Positions 7,334-14,255 of a stretch of DNA of 18,553 bases are shown in pieces. The notes below the pieces were generated by a model. It searched no databases, was not told the DNA's origin, and saw only the letters and a list, made by a program, of their open reading frames with translations. The stretch lies in assembly GCA_028869615.1 (NCBI GenBank), contig JAGWRQ010000014.1, forward strand, positions 1 to 18,553. The letters are read 5' to 3'. The DNA is from Candidatus Methylomirabilota bacterium. GTDB taxonomy: Bacteria > Methylomirabilota > Methylomirabilia > Methylomirabilales > Methylomirabilaceae. A program made the translations under genes and the position numbers. Every line of letters begins with the position of its first letter. Position 1 is the stretch's first letter.

Positions 7334-8709
7334 GCGCCACGCTGATACAGCTTACATACTTCATCGCATCCGCGCTGTTTATTCTGGGGTTGAAGGCCTT
7401 GGGCTCTCCGGAAACGGCCCGACGAGGCAATCTCTTCGCCGCGGCGGGAATGTTTCTGGCCATCGTGGGGACGCTTGTTCACCAGGATATCGTCAGTTAC
7501 GAATGGATCATCATAGGGATGATCATCGGATCGGCGATCGGGGGAGCCATGGCGATTTTCATGCCCATGACGGCGATGCCCGAGCGGATTGCGCTCTCCC
7601 ATGCGTTCGGAGGATTGGCCGCTGCGTTTGTCGGGGTGTCCGAATATTACCGCCATGGCGCAGAGATGGAACTTATCAAGACTGTGCCTGTCGGGTTTGA
7701 GGTCATCTTCGGGGCCTTGACCTTCACGGGCAGTCTAATGGCCTTCGGGAAGCTGTCTGGGTGGGTCACCCAAGTTCCAGTGACATATAAGTTGCAGAAC
7801 CAATCGAATATCTCCCTCTTTGGGATTGCGTTAGCGCTGTACCTTGCGTGGCTGTTTACTCCGGCGTATCCTATTTTATTTTACATCATGCTGGGGCTGG
7901 CCTTCCTGATCGGCGTGCTCATGGTGCTTCCGATCGGTGGGGCGGATATGCCGGTTGTCATCTGCCTGCTGAACTCGTATGCCGGCCTGGCTGCATCGGC
8001 CACAGGATTCGTGCTGTCGAACAACATCTTGATTATTGCCGGCTCCCTTGATGGGGCCTCTGGTCTCATCCTGTCGATTATGATGAGTAAGGCCATGAAC
8101 CGTTCCTTCACGAATGTGCTCTTCGGGGCCTTCGGCGCGGTGGCCGAGACGACCCCTGGGGCCGCCGCGTCTGCCGTCGGTAGTGTCAATGAGGGGACGA
8201 TCGATGATGCGGTGACCGTCCTGCGAAACGCGCAGCGGGTCATCGTCGTTCCCGGCTACGGAATGGCGGTATCCCAGGCCCAACATGCCCTGCGGGAGCT
8301 GGCCGACCTGCTGGACTCTGACGGCACCACAGTGAAGTACGCGATCCACCCGGTGGCGGGCCGCATGCCGGGCCACATGAATGTTCTCCTGGCCGAGGCC
8401 AATGTTCCGTATGACCAGATCTTCGATCTTGAGGATATTAATGACGAGTTTCCCAAGACGGACGCGGTGATTGTCATCGGCGCAAACGACGTCGTCAATC
8501 CTGCCGCGAAGACGAACCCGTCCAGTCCGATCTATGGAATGCCGGTCCTCAATGTGGAGGAGGCGCGCACGGTCATCGTGCTCAAGCGTAGCATGAGCGC
8601 CGGCTTTGCGGGCATCGACAATGAGCTCTTCGGGCTGCCCAATACCATGATGGTGTTCGGTGACGCGAAGCAGACGCTTACGAAGATGGTGCAGGCGCTG
8701 AAGAATTAG
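7330..8709 (+). CDS. pntB: NAD(P) transhydrogenase subunit beta
   Basis: A 459-residue protein carrying the remaining dII membrane helices (about residues 1-260) and the NADP(H)-binding dIII domain (about 290-459). Seen in sequence are His91 (ALSHAFGG) in the membrane part, the GYGMAVSQAQ loop (309-318), HPVAGRMPGHMN (340-351), GANDVVNPAA (384-393) and KRSMSAGFAGIDNELF (419-434), all expected of an active enzyme. Translation starts at GTG in a GTGA overlap with pntAB. The complex probably supplies NADPH for biosynthesis or H4MPT-linked C1 reactions. The following 124 bp to the next gene contain no clear terminator. Confidence 0.97.
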   Translation: MSATLIQLTYFIASALFILGLKALGSPETARRGNLFAAAGMFLAIVGTLVHQDIVSYEWIIIGMIIGSAIGGAMAIFMPMTAMPERIALSHAFGGLAAAFVGVSEYYRHGAEMELIKTVPVGFEVIFGALTFTGSLMAFGKLSGWVTQVPVTYKLQNQSNISLFGIALALYLAWLFTPAYPILFYIMLGLAFLIGVLMVLPIGGADMPVVICLLNSYAGLAASATGFVLSNNILIIAGSLDGASGLILSIMMSKAMNRSFTNVLFGAFGAVAETTPGAAASAVGSVNEGTIDDAVTVLRNAQRVIVVPGYGMAVSQAQHALRELADLLDSDGTTVKYAIHPVAGRMPGHMNVLLAEANVPYDQIFDLEDINDEFPKTDAVIVIGANDVVNPAAKTNPSSPIYGMPVLNVEEARTVIVLKRSMSAGFAGIDNELFGLPNTMMVFGDAKQTLTKMVQALKN

Positions 8710-8833
8710 GACGTACGACGCCTTCACAGCAAATGACCGGGTTCTGCACGCATACCCCTCCCAGGATGAGACAGTACCCGCACGCCGCATAACCTGCTAT
8801 TATTAGCTCCCGCCTCGGCAGAAAGAGGAATCG

Positions 8834-9988
8834 GTGGATATCCTGATCGTGGGAGTCAGCGTGCGCGGTTTAGCGGAGTCGGCGGTTCGGAGCGGACTGG
8901 AGCACCGGATCGTTGGGGTCGACTACTTCGGGGATTTCGACCTGGGACTGCTGTGTCCGCATCGTTCGATTAAGAGGGACCTGAGCCTCCCGTATGATAG
9001 CCGTCATCTGATCACGGCGTCTTCAGGGCTGCCGTTCGACGCCCTTACCTATGTTGCGAATCTGGAAAACTATCCATCAGTGATCGAGGCGGTGGCCGGC
9101 GGGAAGCCGATCCTTGGTAACAGCCCCGTTGTTCTGGCGTCGGTGAGAGACCCTGCTCGATTCTTCGGGTTCCTTGCTCAAGCCGGTATTCCTGCGCCGA
9201 AGATCGCCTTTGACTCCACGTCCCTCAATCTCGATTCCGGTACCATCTGGCTGCGCAAACCGCTACGAAGCGGGGGCGGCCATGGAATCGCTGCTCGCCC
9301 GCCGGGGGATCGTCTTGAGCCCGGTTTTCTCCTTCAGGAGTATCTGGACGGCCTGTCAGGTGGCGCGGTATTTGCCGCGGATGGTCGAGATGCGTGTCTG
9401 CTGGGTATCTCCGAGCAGCTTATCGGCAGGAATGAGTTCGGAGCGGACGGCTTTCGCTACTGCGGGAGCATCCTCGGACCGATAGGGGCGAGGCAAGCCG
9501 AATGGGCCGACTTCGTGAATAGCATAAGACAGATCGTTCGCGCCGTCACCCGGGAGTTTCATCTTGTGGGCGTCAACGGGATCGATTTCATTCTGAAGGG
9601 GAAGACCGTCTATCCGCTTGAGGTCAATCCTCGCTACACCGCCTCGATGGAGCTGGTCGAATGGGCCTATGGCCTGAACATCTTCAGGACACATCTCGAC
9701 GCCTGCCATGGGAAACTACCTGACTTTGACCTCCTCGCGCGCTCCGACGCGGGCTACTTCGGGAAGGCCATTTGTTTCGCCTTGCGAGCTCTGATCTTCC
9801 ACGATCCACAGTGGTGGTTCGATCGAGGTGTTCGAGATCTGCCGTTCGAAGGCGAACAGATCGCACAGGGGAAGCCTGTCTGCACACTATTCTCACGTGG
9901 GCAAAACCGTTCGGAGTGCTACAATCGGCTCACGCAGGCGGCCGCCGAGGTTGAACGGGCATGCCTGCACGCGACGACATCGGTATGA
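8834..9988 (+). CDS. ATP-grasp ligase of the type found in C1-cofactor clusters
   Basis: A 384-residue ATP-grasp protein. Residues 1-35 form a nucleotide-binding-like strand-helix-strand with VDYFGDFD; LENYP is at 77-81. The ATP-grasp core shows WLRKPLRSGGGHGI (139-152), the LLQEY strand (166-170), Asp251 and EVNPR (263-267), so the Mg-ATP ligands are kept. The N-terminus and FRYCGS segment resemble, from memory, the ATP-grasp family encoded with tetrahydromethanopterin C1 genes in methylotrophs and planctomycetes (Orf17 or COG2232-like). Such enzymes join a carboxylate to an amine or similar nucleophile; the substrate is unknown. Translation starts at GTG 8834 after AGAGGAA. The 3' end overlaps the PLP enzyme gene. 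Confidence 0.82.
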   Translation: MDILIVGVSVRGLAESAVRSGLEHRIVGVDYFGDFDLGLLCPHRSIKRDLSLPYDSRHLITASSGLPFDALTYVANLENYPSVIEAVAGGKPILGNSPVVLASVRDPARFFGFLAQAGIPAPKIAFDSTSLNLDSGTIWLRKPLRSGGGHGIAARPPGDRLEPGFLLQEYLDGLSGGAVFAADGRDACLLGISEQLIGRNEFGADGFRYCGSILGPIGARQAEWADFVNSIRQIVRAVTREFHLVGVNGIDFILKGKTVYPLEVNPRYTASMELVEWAYGLNIFRTHLDACHGKLPDFDLLARSDAGYFGKAICFALRALIFHDPQWWFDRGVRDLPFEGEQIAQGKPVCTLFSRGQNRSECYNRLTQAAAEVERACLHATTSV

Positions 9989-11292
9989 CAACACGCGCGA
10001 CCCGCGACATACGCCTTTCCGCATCAATAGCCACGCGCCGCTTCCTCAATCAGGACGGCCCGTTTCATGCGGAGGGTGAGGAGGTATGGATTGAACACCT
10101 TTCCTGCCGGGAGATTGTCAAGCCGCTCGGCACGCCGCTCCTGGTCTATTCGTCAGCGCGCTTGCGCGACAACATCGCAGAGGTTACAGCCGCTGCCGAT
10201 GCGTCCGCCTGGCCGATTCGGATCCACTTCGCCCTGAAGGCATGCTATCTGGTGGGGGTGGTGTCGCTCCTGCAACAGGCCGGGTTGAATGTCGAGGTGA
10301 TATCCGAATATGAATACCTGCTGGCCAGGCGGATCGGCTTTTCCCCTGCTCAGGTCGTTGTGAACGGTCCGGCCAAGCGACCGGAATTCCTGGAGCGCGC
10401 TGTCATCGATGGGGTGTCGCTCATCAATGTCGAGTCGCTGTCGGAGATCGACTTTCTGGAGAGCTTGGGTCAGAGACTCGGAAGGACGATTGAGGTAGGT
10501 ATCCGGATCAACCCCCTTCTGTCGCGGCGTCTCCGGGGCCCGTTCGCCCCCCCTGGATCAAAATTCGGCTTTGACGTGCCCGGCGGCGAGGCGGCAGGTG
10601 CGGTGCGAAGAATCGTCACATCGCGTTCCCTCTCCCTTCGGGCGGTGCATTGCCACAGCTACACAAGGCAATACAGGCCCGATGCGCATCGAGCCTGTGT
10701 GGCCGCAGTGGTGAAGTTTCTCCGGCGGGTGGAAGCCGACCTCGGGATCCGGATCCCCGTCCTCGACTTCGGAGGCGGATTCGGCAGTCGCTATCTTATG
10801 GAGGCACAGGGGCAGATATTTCGAGAGTTCATTCGTGAGATGTTGGATCCGCTTGTCGGGCTGTCCGGCGACCGACAGGTGATCGTTGAGCCCGGACGGT
10901 ATCTGGTGAACGACGCCGCTGCGTGCCTGACGAGCGTGTTGGCATGCAAGCGAACAGCCCACAGACGCTGGGCGTTGGTGGATGCGGGCCGGAATATCTT
11001 GCCGCCCCGGGAAAACGCCGAATATGTCGTCATGCCGTGTCAGGTGTCGCGGGGACGAACTCTATATCATGTCGGTGATTTCCTCTGTATGCCGTCGGAG
11101 CCCGTTCCGCTCTCGCTGGTCAGCGGGGCGATCACGCCAGGCGATCTGCTCGCGGTGTTCAATGCCGGGGCCTACACCTTTTCCATGGCCCAAAACTTCG
11201 GGGAGCCGATCCCGAATGCGATTCTGGTCGACAAAGGTGAGTGGACCTGGCTGTTTAAGAAACGATCTGTTGAAGAGCAGTTTATGAGATGA
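9961..11292 (+). CDS. Fold-type III PLP-dependent decarboxylase-like protein
   Basis: A 443-residue member of the alanine racemase/diaminopimelate-ornithine decarboxylase superfamily. Lys93 in FALKACY is the expected Schiff-base lysine. GGGFGS (271-276) and EPGRY (310-314) bind the PLP phosphate, Cys376 (DFLCMPSE) fits the catalytic cysteine, and AGAYTFSMA (402-410) is the usual C-terminal motif. Departures are HCHSYT (230-235) where HIGSQ-like sequence is usual, and Ser instead of Asp after the cysteine motif, so the substrate probably differs from diaminopimelate. Starts are 9961 (GAGG 10 bases upstream) or 9985, an ATGA overlap with the ATP-grasp stop but no Shine-Dalgarno. Coupling suggests a decarboxylated amino acid is used by, or made from, the ligase product. 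Confidence 0.85.
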   Translation: MPARDDIGMTTRATRDIRLSASIATRRFLNQDGPFHAEGEEVWIEHLSCREIVKPLGTPLLVYSSARLRDNIAEVTAAADASAWPIRIHFALKACYLVGVVSLLQQAGLNVEVISEYEYLLARRIGFSPAQVVVNGPAKRPEFLERAVIDGVSLINVESLSEIDFLESLGQRLGRTIEVGIRINPLLSRRLRGPFAPPGSKFGFDVPGGEAAGAVRRIVTSRSLSLRAVHCHSYTRQYRPDAHRACVAAVVKFLRRVEADLGIRIPVLDFGGGFGSRYLMEAQGQIFREFIREMLDPLVGLSGDRQVIVEPGRYLVNDAAACLTSVLACKRTAHRRWALVDAGRNILPPRENAEYVVMPCQVSRGRTLYHVGDFLCMPSEPVPLSLVSGAITPGDLLAVFNAGAYTFSMAQNFGEPIPNAILVDKGEWTWLFKKRSVEEQFMR

Positions 11293-11351
11293 GGCGACGC
11301 GCTCGTCTGACGCATAGGAAAGCATGCTACACAAGGGGAGCGAGAGAAAGA

Positions 11352-13526
11352 ATGGCGCTGACAGGTAAGGCAAAGTCCGGGTCGTATTCGATCATCATTG
11401 CTGTCGCCGGGCTTGTCGCCCTCGGCGCCCTCATGCGACCGTCTCCGGTTGCGTGGGGAGCCGATACTGACTCGCCGGCGCCAAGTGGACCAGGGGAGAC
11501 GGTTCGACTGGAGCCGGTTGTGGTTTCCGCCAGTCGTGTCGAGCAGCGGCTACGGGACGTCCCGGCCAATGTCACGGTCATTACGCGGGAGGAGATCGAG
11601 CAATCACCGGCCAGGACGGTGGACGATCTGCTGCGGCAGGTCCCGGGGTTCAGTCTGTTTCGACGCAGCAGCAGCCTGGTGACCCATCCGACGGCTCAGG
11701 GGGTCTCGCTTCGCGGGATCGGGCCCAGCGGCGTCAGTCGGACACTGGTGCTGTTGGATGGGGTTCCGCTTAACGATCCGTTTGGCGGCTGGGTCTACTG
11801 GAGCAAGGTGCCGTTGGAGAGTGTCGAGCGGATTGAGGTGACGCGTGGCGGCGGCTCCGGCGTTTACGGCAACTATGCGCTGGGCGGCGTCATCAACATT
11901 ATCACCAGGCGGCCTGAGGCGCGAGTCGCTCAAGCCAAGCTTGATCTCGGAAATCGGGACACCGTAGATGCCGACCTGCTGGTGAGCCATGTCACGGGGC
12001 CATGGGGCGTCTCTCTTGAAGGTAACTACTTTCGGACGAACGGCTATAAAATCGTTCGGGAGGATCAGCGGGGGGCCATAGATATCGATGCCGACTCAAC
12101 CCATAAGACCTTTAACGGCCGGGTCGAGTACACCCCTTCCCTGACCTCCTCGCTCTTTCTCGCCGGCAGCTTTTTTCGGGAGGACCGCGGCAACGGGACC
12201 CCGCTTCAGAGTAATGAGACCGAAACGGGCTATGTGGCGACTGGAGGCCGGCTGAAAACCGCCGACGGCAGCGACTGGCAGCTCACGCTCTTTTCCCACC
12301 TCCAGACCTTTAGTAGCACCTTCAGCTCTGCGGCTCCGGATCGGAACTCAGAAACCCCCTCGCTCAATCAGTTCGACGTCCCCTCAACGGATGCAGGGGC
12401 AAACCTGCAGTGGTCGAAGCGGATCTTCCAATCCCATCTGCTGACGGCCGGTACTGATCTGAGATGGATCAACGGCGAAACCAACGAAGACTTCACATTC
12501 AATCCGACCCTGGATGACTTCACTCGGCGACGGAAGGCCGGAGGTGAGCAGTTCTTGACCGGCGCCTATCTTCAGGATATTTTCACCCCCGCATCCGGAT
12601 GGCAGGTGACGATTGCCGGTCGGTTCGACTCCTGGCAGAGCTTCAGTGCCTCCCGCGTTGAGAGGAATAAACAGACCGGGGCGATCACCCGGAATAATCA
12701 GTTCGACGATCGGGCTGAATTCGCCTTCAGCCCCAAGGTGGCTCTTCTCTACCATGCTACCGATCAACTCTCGCTGCGAAGCTCGTTTTATAAAGGGTTT
12801 CGGGCGCCGACCATCAATGAGCTCTTTCGGCCATTCAGGGTCCGGAACGACATTACCGAAGCCAACGCAGATCTGGATCCGGAGCGGTTGATCGGTGGAG
12901 AGGTCGGCATGGACTATGCCATGATGCGCAATCTTCTCGGTCGGCTGACGACTTTTTGGAACGAGGTGAAGGACCCCGTCGTCAACGTGACCAAAGGGAT
13001 CGGTCCAGGAACTGTAGCGCCTTGCGGGTTCGTTCCGGCCGGCGGCGTCTGCCGCCAGCGGCAAAACCTGGACAGAACGCGGATCAGAGGGATCGAGGCC
13101 GAGCTGGAATACCGCCCGTTTCTGTACTGGACCTTCTCGGGCAGTTATCTCTATAACCACACCGAAGTCGTAAGCGCTCCAAACCAGCCGGAGTTGGAGG
13201 GGAAACGGATCGCGCAGGTTCCGAGGCATCAGTTTACCTTAAAACTGGGCTATACGAACCCGGCCCTCATCAACTTTTATGTTCAGGGACGGTTTGTCGG
13301 GGACCAGTTCGAAGATGATATCAACTCGCTGAAGCTCGGCGACTACTTTGTGATGGACCTGATGCTCTGGCGGCCGATCCCTGTTCCCAAGCTGTCTGCA
13401 GGAGAAATCTTCCTGGGGGTGGAAAACCTTTTCAATCGGACGTACGACGTCGGCAAAACCGCCGACGGCGTCGTCACCATCGGCGCCCCCGTGCTGGTCC
13501 ACGGCGGCGTCAGGGTCCGGTTCTGA
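11352..13526 (+). CDS. TonB-dependent outer-membrane receptor
   Basis: A 724-residue receptor for TonB-driven uptake across the outer membrane. From the ATG at 11352 (GAGAAAGA upstream) it has a signal peptide ending near AWGA (34-37), a TonB-box-like segment (RLEPVVVSAS, 52-61), a plug domain with LRGIGPSG, VLLDGVPLNDP and GGVINIITRRP, and a beta barrel of about 540 residues ending in Phe, as outer-membrane proteins do. The frame is open to an ATG at 11289, which would put non-signal residues first. Its substrate (iron chelate, cobalamin, other metal complex) cannot be read from sequence. It lies 59 bp after the PLP enzyme gene with no visible terminator, so co-transcription is likely. Confidence 0.94.
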   Translation: MALTGKAKSGSYSIIIAVAGLVALGALMRPSPVAWGADTDSPAPSGPGETVRLEPVVVSASRVEQRLRDVPANVTVITREEIEQSPARTVDDLLRQVPGFSLFRRSSSLVTHPTAQGVSLRGIGPSGVSRTLVLLDGVPLNDPFGGWVYWSKVPLESVERIEVTRGGGSGVYGNYALGGVINIITRRPEARVAQAKLDLGNRDTVDADLLVSHVTGPWGVSLEGNYFRTNGYKIVREDQRGAIDIDADSTHKTFNGRVEYTPSLTSSLFLAGSFFREDRGNGTPLQSNETETGYVATGGRLKTADGSDWQLTLFSHLQTFSSTFSSAAPDRNSETPSLNQFDVPSTDAGANLQWSKRIFQSHLLTAGTDLRWINGETNEDFTFNPTLDDFTRRRKAGGEQFLTGAYLQDIFTPASGWQVTIAGRFDSWQSFSASRVERNKQTGAITRNNQFDDRAEFAFSPKVALLYHATDQLSLRSSFYKGFRAPTINELFRPFRVRNDITEANADLDPERLIGGEVGMDYAMMRNLLGRLTTFWNEVKDPVVNVTKGIGPGTVAPCGFVPAGGVCRQRQNLDRTRIRGIEAELEYRPFLYWTFSGSYLYNHTEVVSAPNQPELEGKRIAQVPRHQFTLKLGYTNPALINFYVQGRFVGDQFEDDINSLKLGDYFVMDLMLWRPIPVPKLSAGEIFLGVENLFNRTYDVGKTADGVVTIGAPVLVHGGVRVRF

Positions 13527-13530
13527 CGAA

Positions 13531-13600
13531 AGCTTTCAGCGCTCAACTTTCAGCATAAGAGCTTTGACTGAATGCTGATCACTGGTAGCTGAACGCTATC
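13531..13600. repeat. Degenerate short repeats downstream of the TonB receptor
   Basis: CTTTCAGC occurs at 13533-13540 and again at 13547-13554, followed by inverted variants (GCTGA, GCTGAA). TCAGCAT (13550-13556) pairs perfectly with ATGCTGA (13572-13578). With no T run this is not a classic terminator, though it could stop or stabilise the operon transcript. Confidence 0.4.
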
Positions 13601-13678
13601 TCCATATCATGCTGATCCGAACACGGCTTCATATTGGGTACTTCTAGCGGCTTTAGCACGCTAGAGACTGTAGTATCA

Positions 13679-13798
13679 TCATCCTCGGATGGCCTGCGAG
13701 GAGCACCCGAGCCGCGTGGCCACCTCTGCCAGCGCGTGTTGCCCTTGCATGAGCTGGTGGATGAGATGATGCTTCAGGCTGCATCTGTCCTGACCCAT
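13679..13798 (-). pseudogene. Transposase-type helix-turn-helix remnant
   Basis: A short minus-strand frame from ATG 13798 gives 39 residues that include LIHQLMQGQHALAEVATRL and GCSSQAIR, which look like the N-terminal helix-turn-helix of an insertion-sequence transposase. It then hits two stops and nothing recognisable follows, so it is at best a fragment. The rest of 13600-13890 shows no gene that I can support. Confidence 0.4.
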
Positions 13799-13897
13799 CG
13801 ACACCTTCTTGTTGTGGGAGATAGCCTACAAGTGGAGACAGGCCAGCGCCCAAGGAAGGTGGGCAATTCAGATGTTGAACAACAACGCACGATTGCC

Positions 13898-13926
13898 TTG
13901 ACAATGAAAATGCATAAAGATATAAC
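13898..13926 (+). promoter_or_regulatory. Near-perfect sigma70-type promoter
   Basis: TTGACA (13898-13903), exactly 17 bases, then TATAAC (13921-13926). Predicted transcription start near 13933, about 15 bases before the structured RNA candidate. It is one of the two strongest promoters in the window and drives no ORF directly. Confidence 0.75.
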
Positions 13927-13947
13927 GAGCTTATTTGTAAAGACATA

Positions 13948-14042
13948 GCCCGACTGTACCCCCCCGTAATTCATGGGGGAAGAAACGAAAAGAGGTCAGG
14001 GTAAAGCCGATGAACAAGCAGGCACCGAATTACCTGTCGGGC
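13948..14042 (+). ncRNA. Pseudoknotted structured RNA candidate (riboswitch or small RNA)
   Basis: A closing stem GCCCGAC (13948-13954)/GTCGGGC (14036-14042) surrounds a compact fold. A C-run (13959-13965) pairs with GGGGG (13975-13979), and the hairpin loop GTAATTC (13966-13972) is perfectly complementary to GAATTAC (14027-14033), which would form a pseudoknot. A third stem is GGT/ACC (13994-13996/14024-14026) plus GCC/GGC (14006-14008/14021-14023), with purine-rich joins. A promoter lies upstream and a strong terminator begins 8 bases after the closing stem, so the transcript would be about 160 bases. I could not match it to a known riboswitch or ribozyme. It could control the 14256 gene by attenuation or be a free small RNA. 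Confidence 0.6.
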
Positions 14043-14049
14043 CAAACGA

Positions 14050-14093
14050 ACGCCTTCTGGGACCGTGAGCACCCAGAGGGCGTTTTTGTTTTT
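14050..14093 (+). terminator. Strong Rho-independent terminator
   Basis: A stem of 11 pairs or more (from CGCCTTCTGGG at 14051-14061 to CCCAGAGGGCG at 14072-14082, one G-T pair) has a 10-base loop and is followed directly by TTTTTGTTTTT (14083-14093). It ends the transcript of the structured RNA candidate and lies 160 bp before the next gene. Confidence 0.9.
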
Positions 14094-14243
14094 GTATAAA
14101 AAATTTTCCCGAGTTGTAAGGTTTGACTCCAATCTAGCGTTATTTGAAGCGACGGGTACAAAGCAGAGTCCTTAGCAGAATCGAAAACGAATCGAAACCC
14201 GACCGTAGTTCACTAGACGGGCCTCTCGGTGAAGTTTTTTGTT
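14094..14243. other. Leader region before the repeat-domain protein
   Basis: No ORF or clear promoter. It contains a short direct repeat (AATCGAAA twice, around 14179-14198) and several short complementary pieces (CGGGT/ACCCG, CCCG/CGGG) that could fold weakly. Whether the next gene is read from the 13898 promoter through the terminator or from a promoter here is unclear. Confidence 0.3.
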
Positions 14244-14250
14244 GAGGAGG
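14244..14250 (+). promoter_or_regulatory. Ribosome binding site that decides a TTG start
   Basis: GAGGAGG, five bases before TTG 14256. Starting there gives a protein that begins directly with a clean signal peptide (MKRFMMLVLVGIV), whereas the in-frame GTG at 14229 lies upstream of this site and adds acidic residues in front. Confidence 0.7.
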
Positions 14251-14255
14251 GTAAG

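Noticed and set aside
7876..8790. Long minus-strand ORF of 304 residues opposite pntB
   Set aside because: It is a shadow of the highly conserved pntB frame, has low-complexity Arg/His-rich content and no start signal.
13992..14026. SAM-I riboswitch
   Set aside because: GAGG, GCCGATGAA and GGCACC recall the SAM-I core, but the order of stems, the missing kink-turn and the C/G pseudoknot hairpin do not fit.
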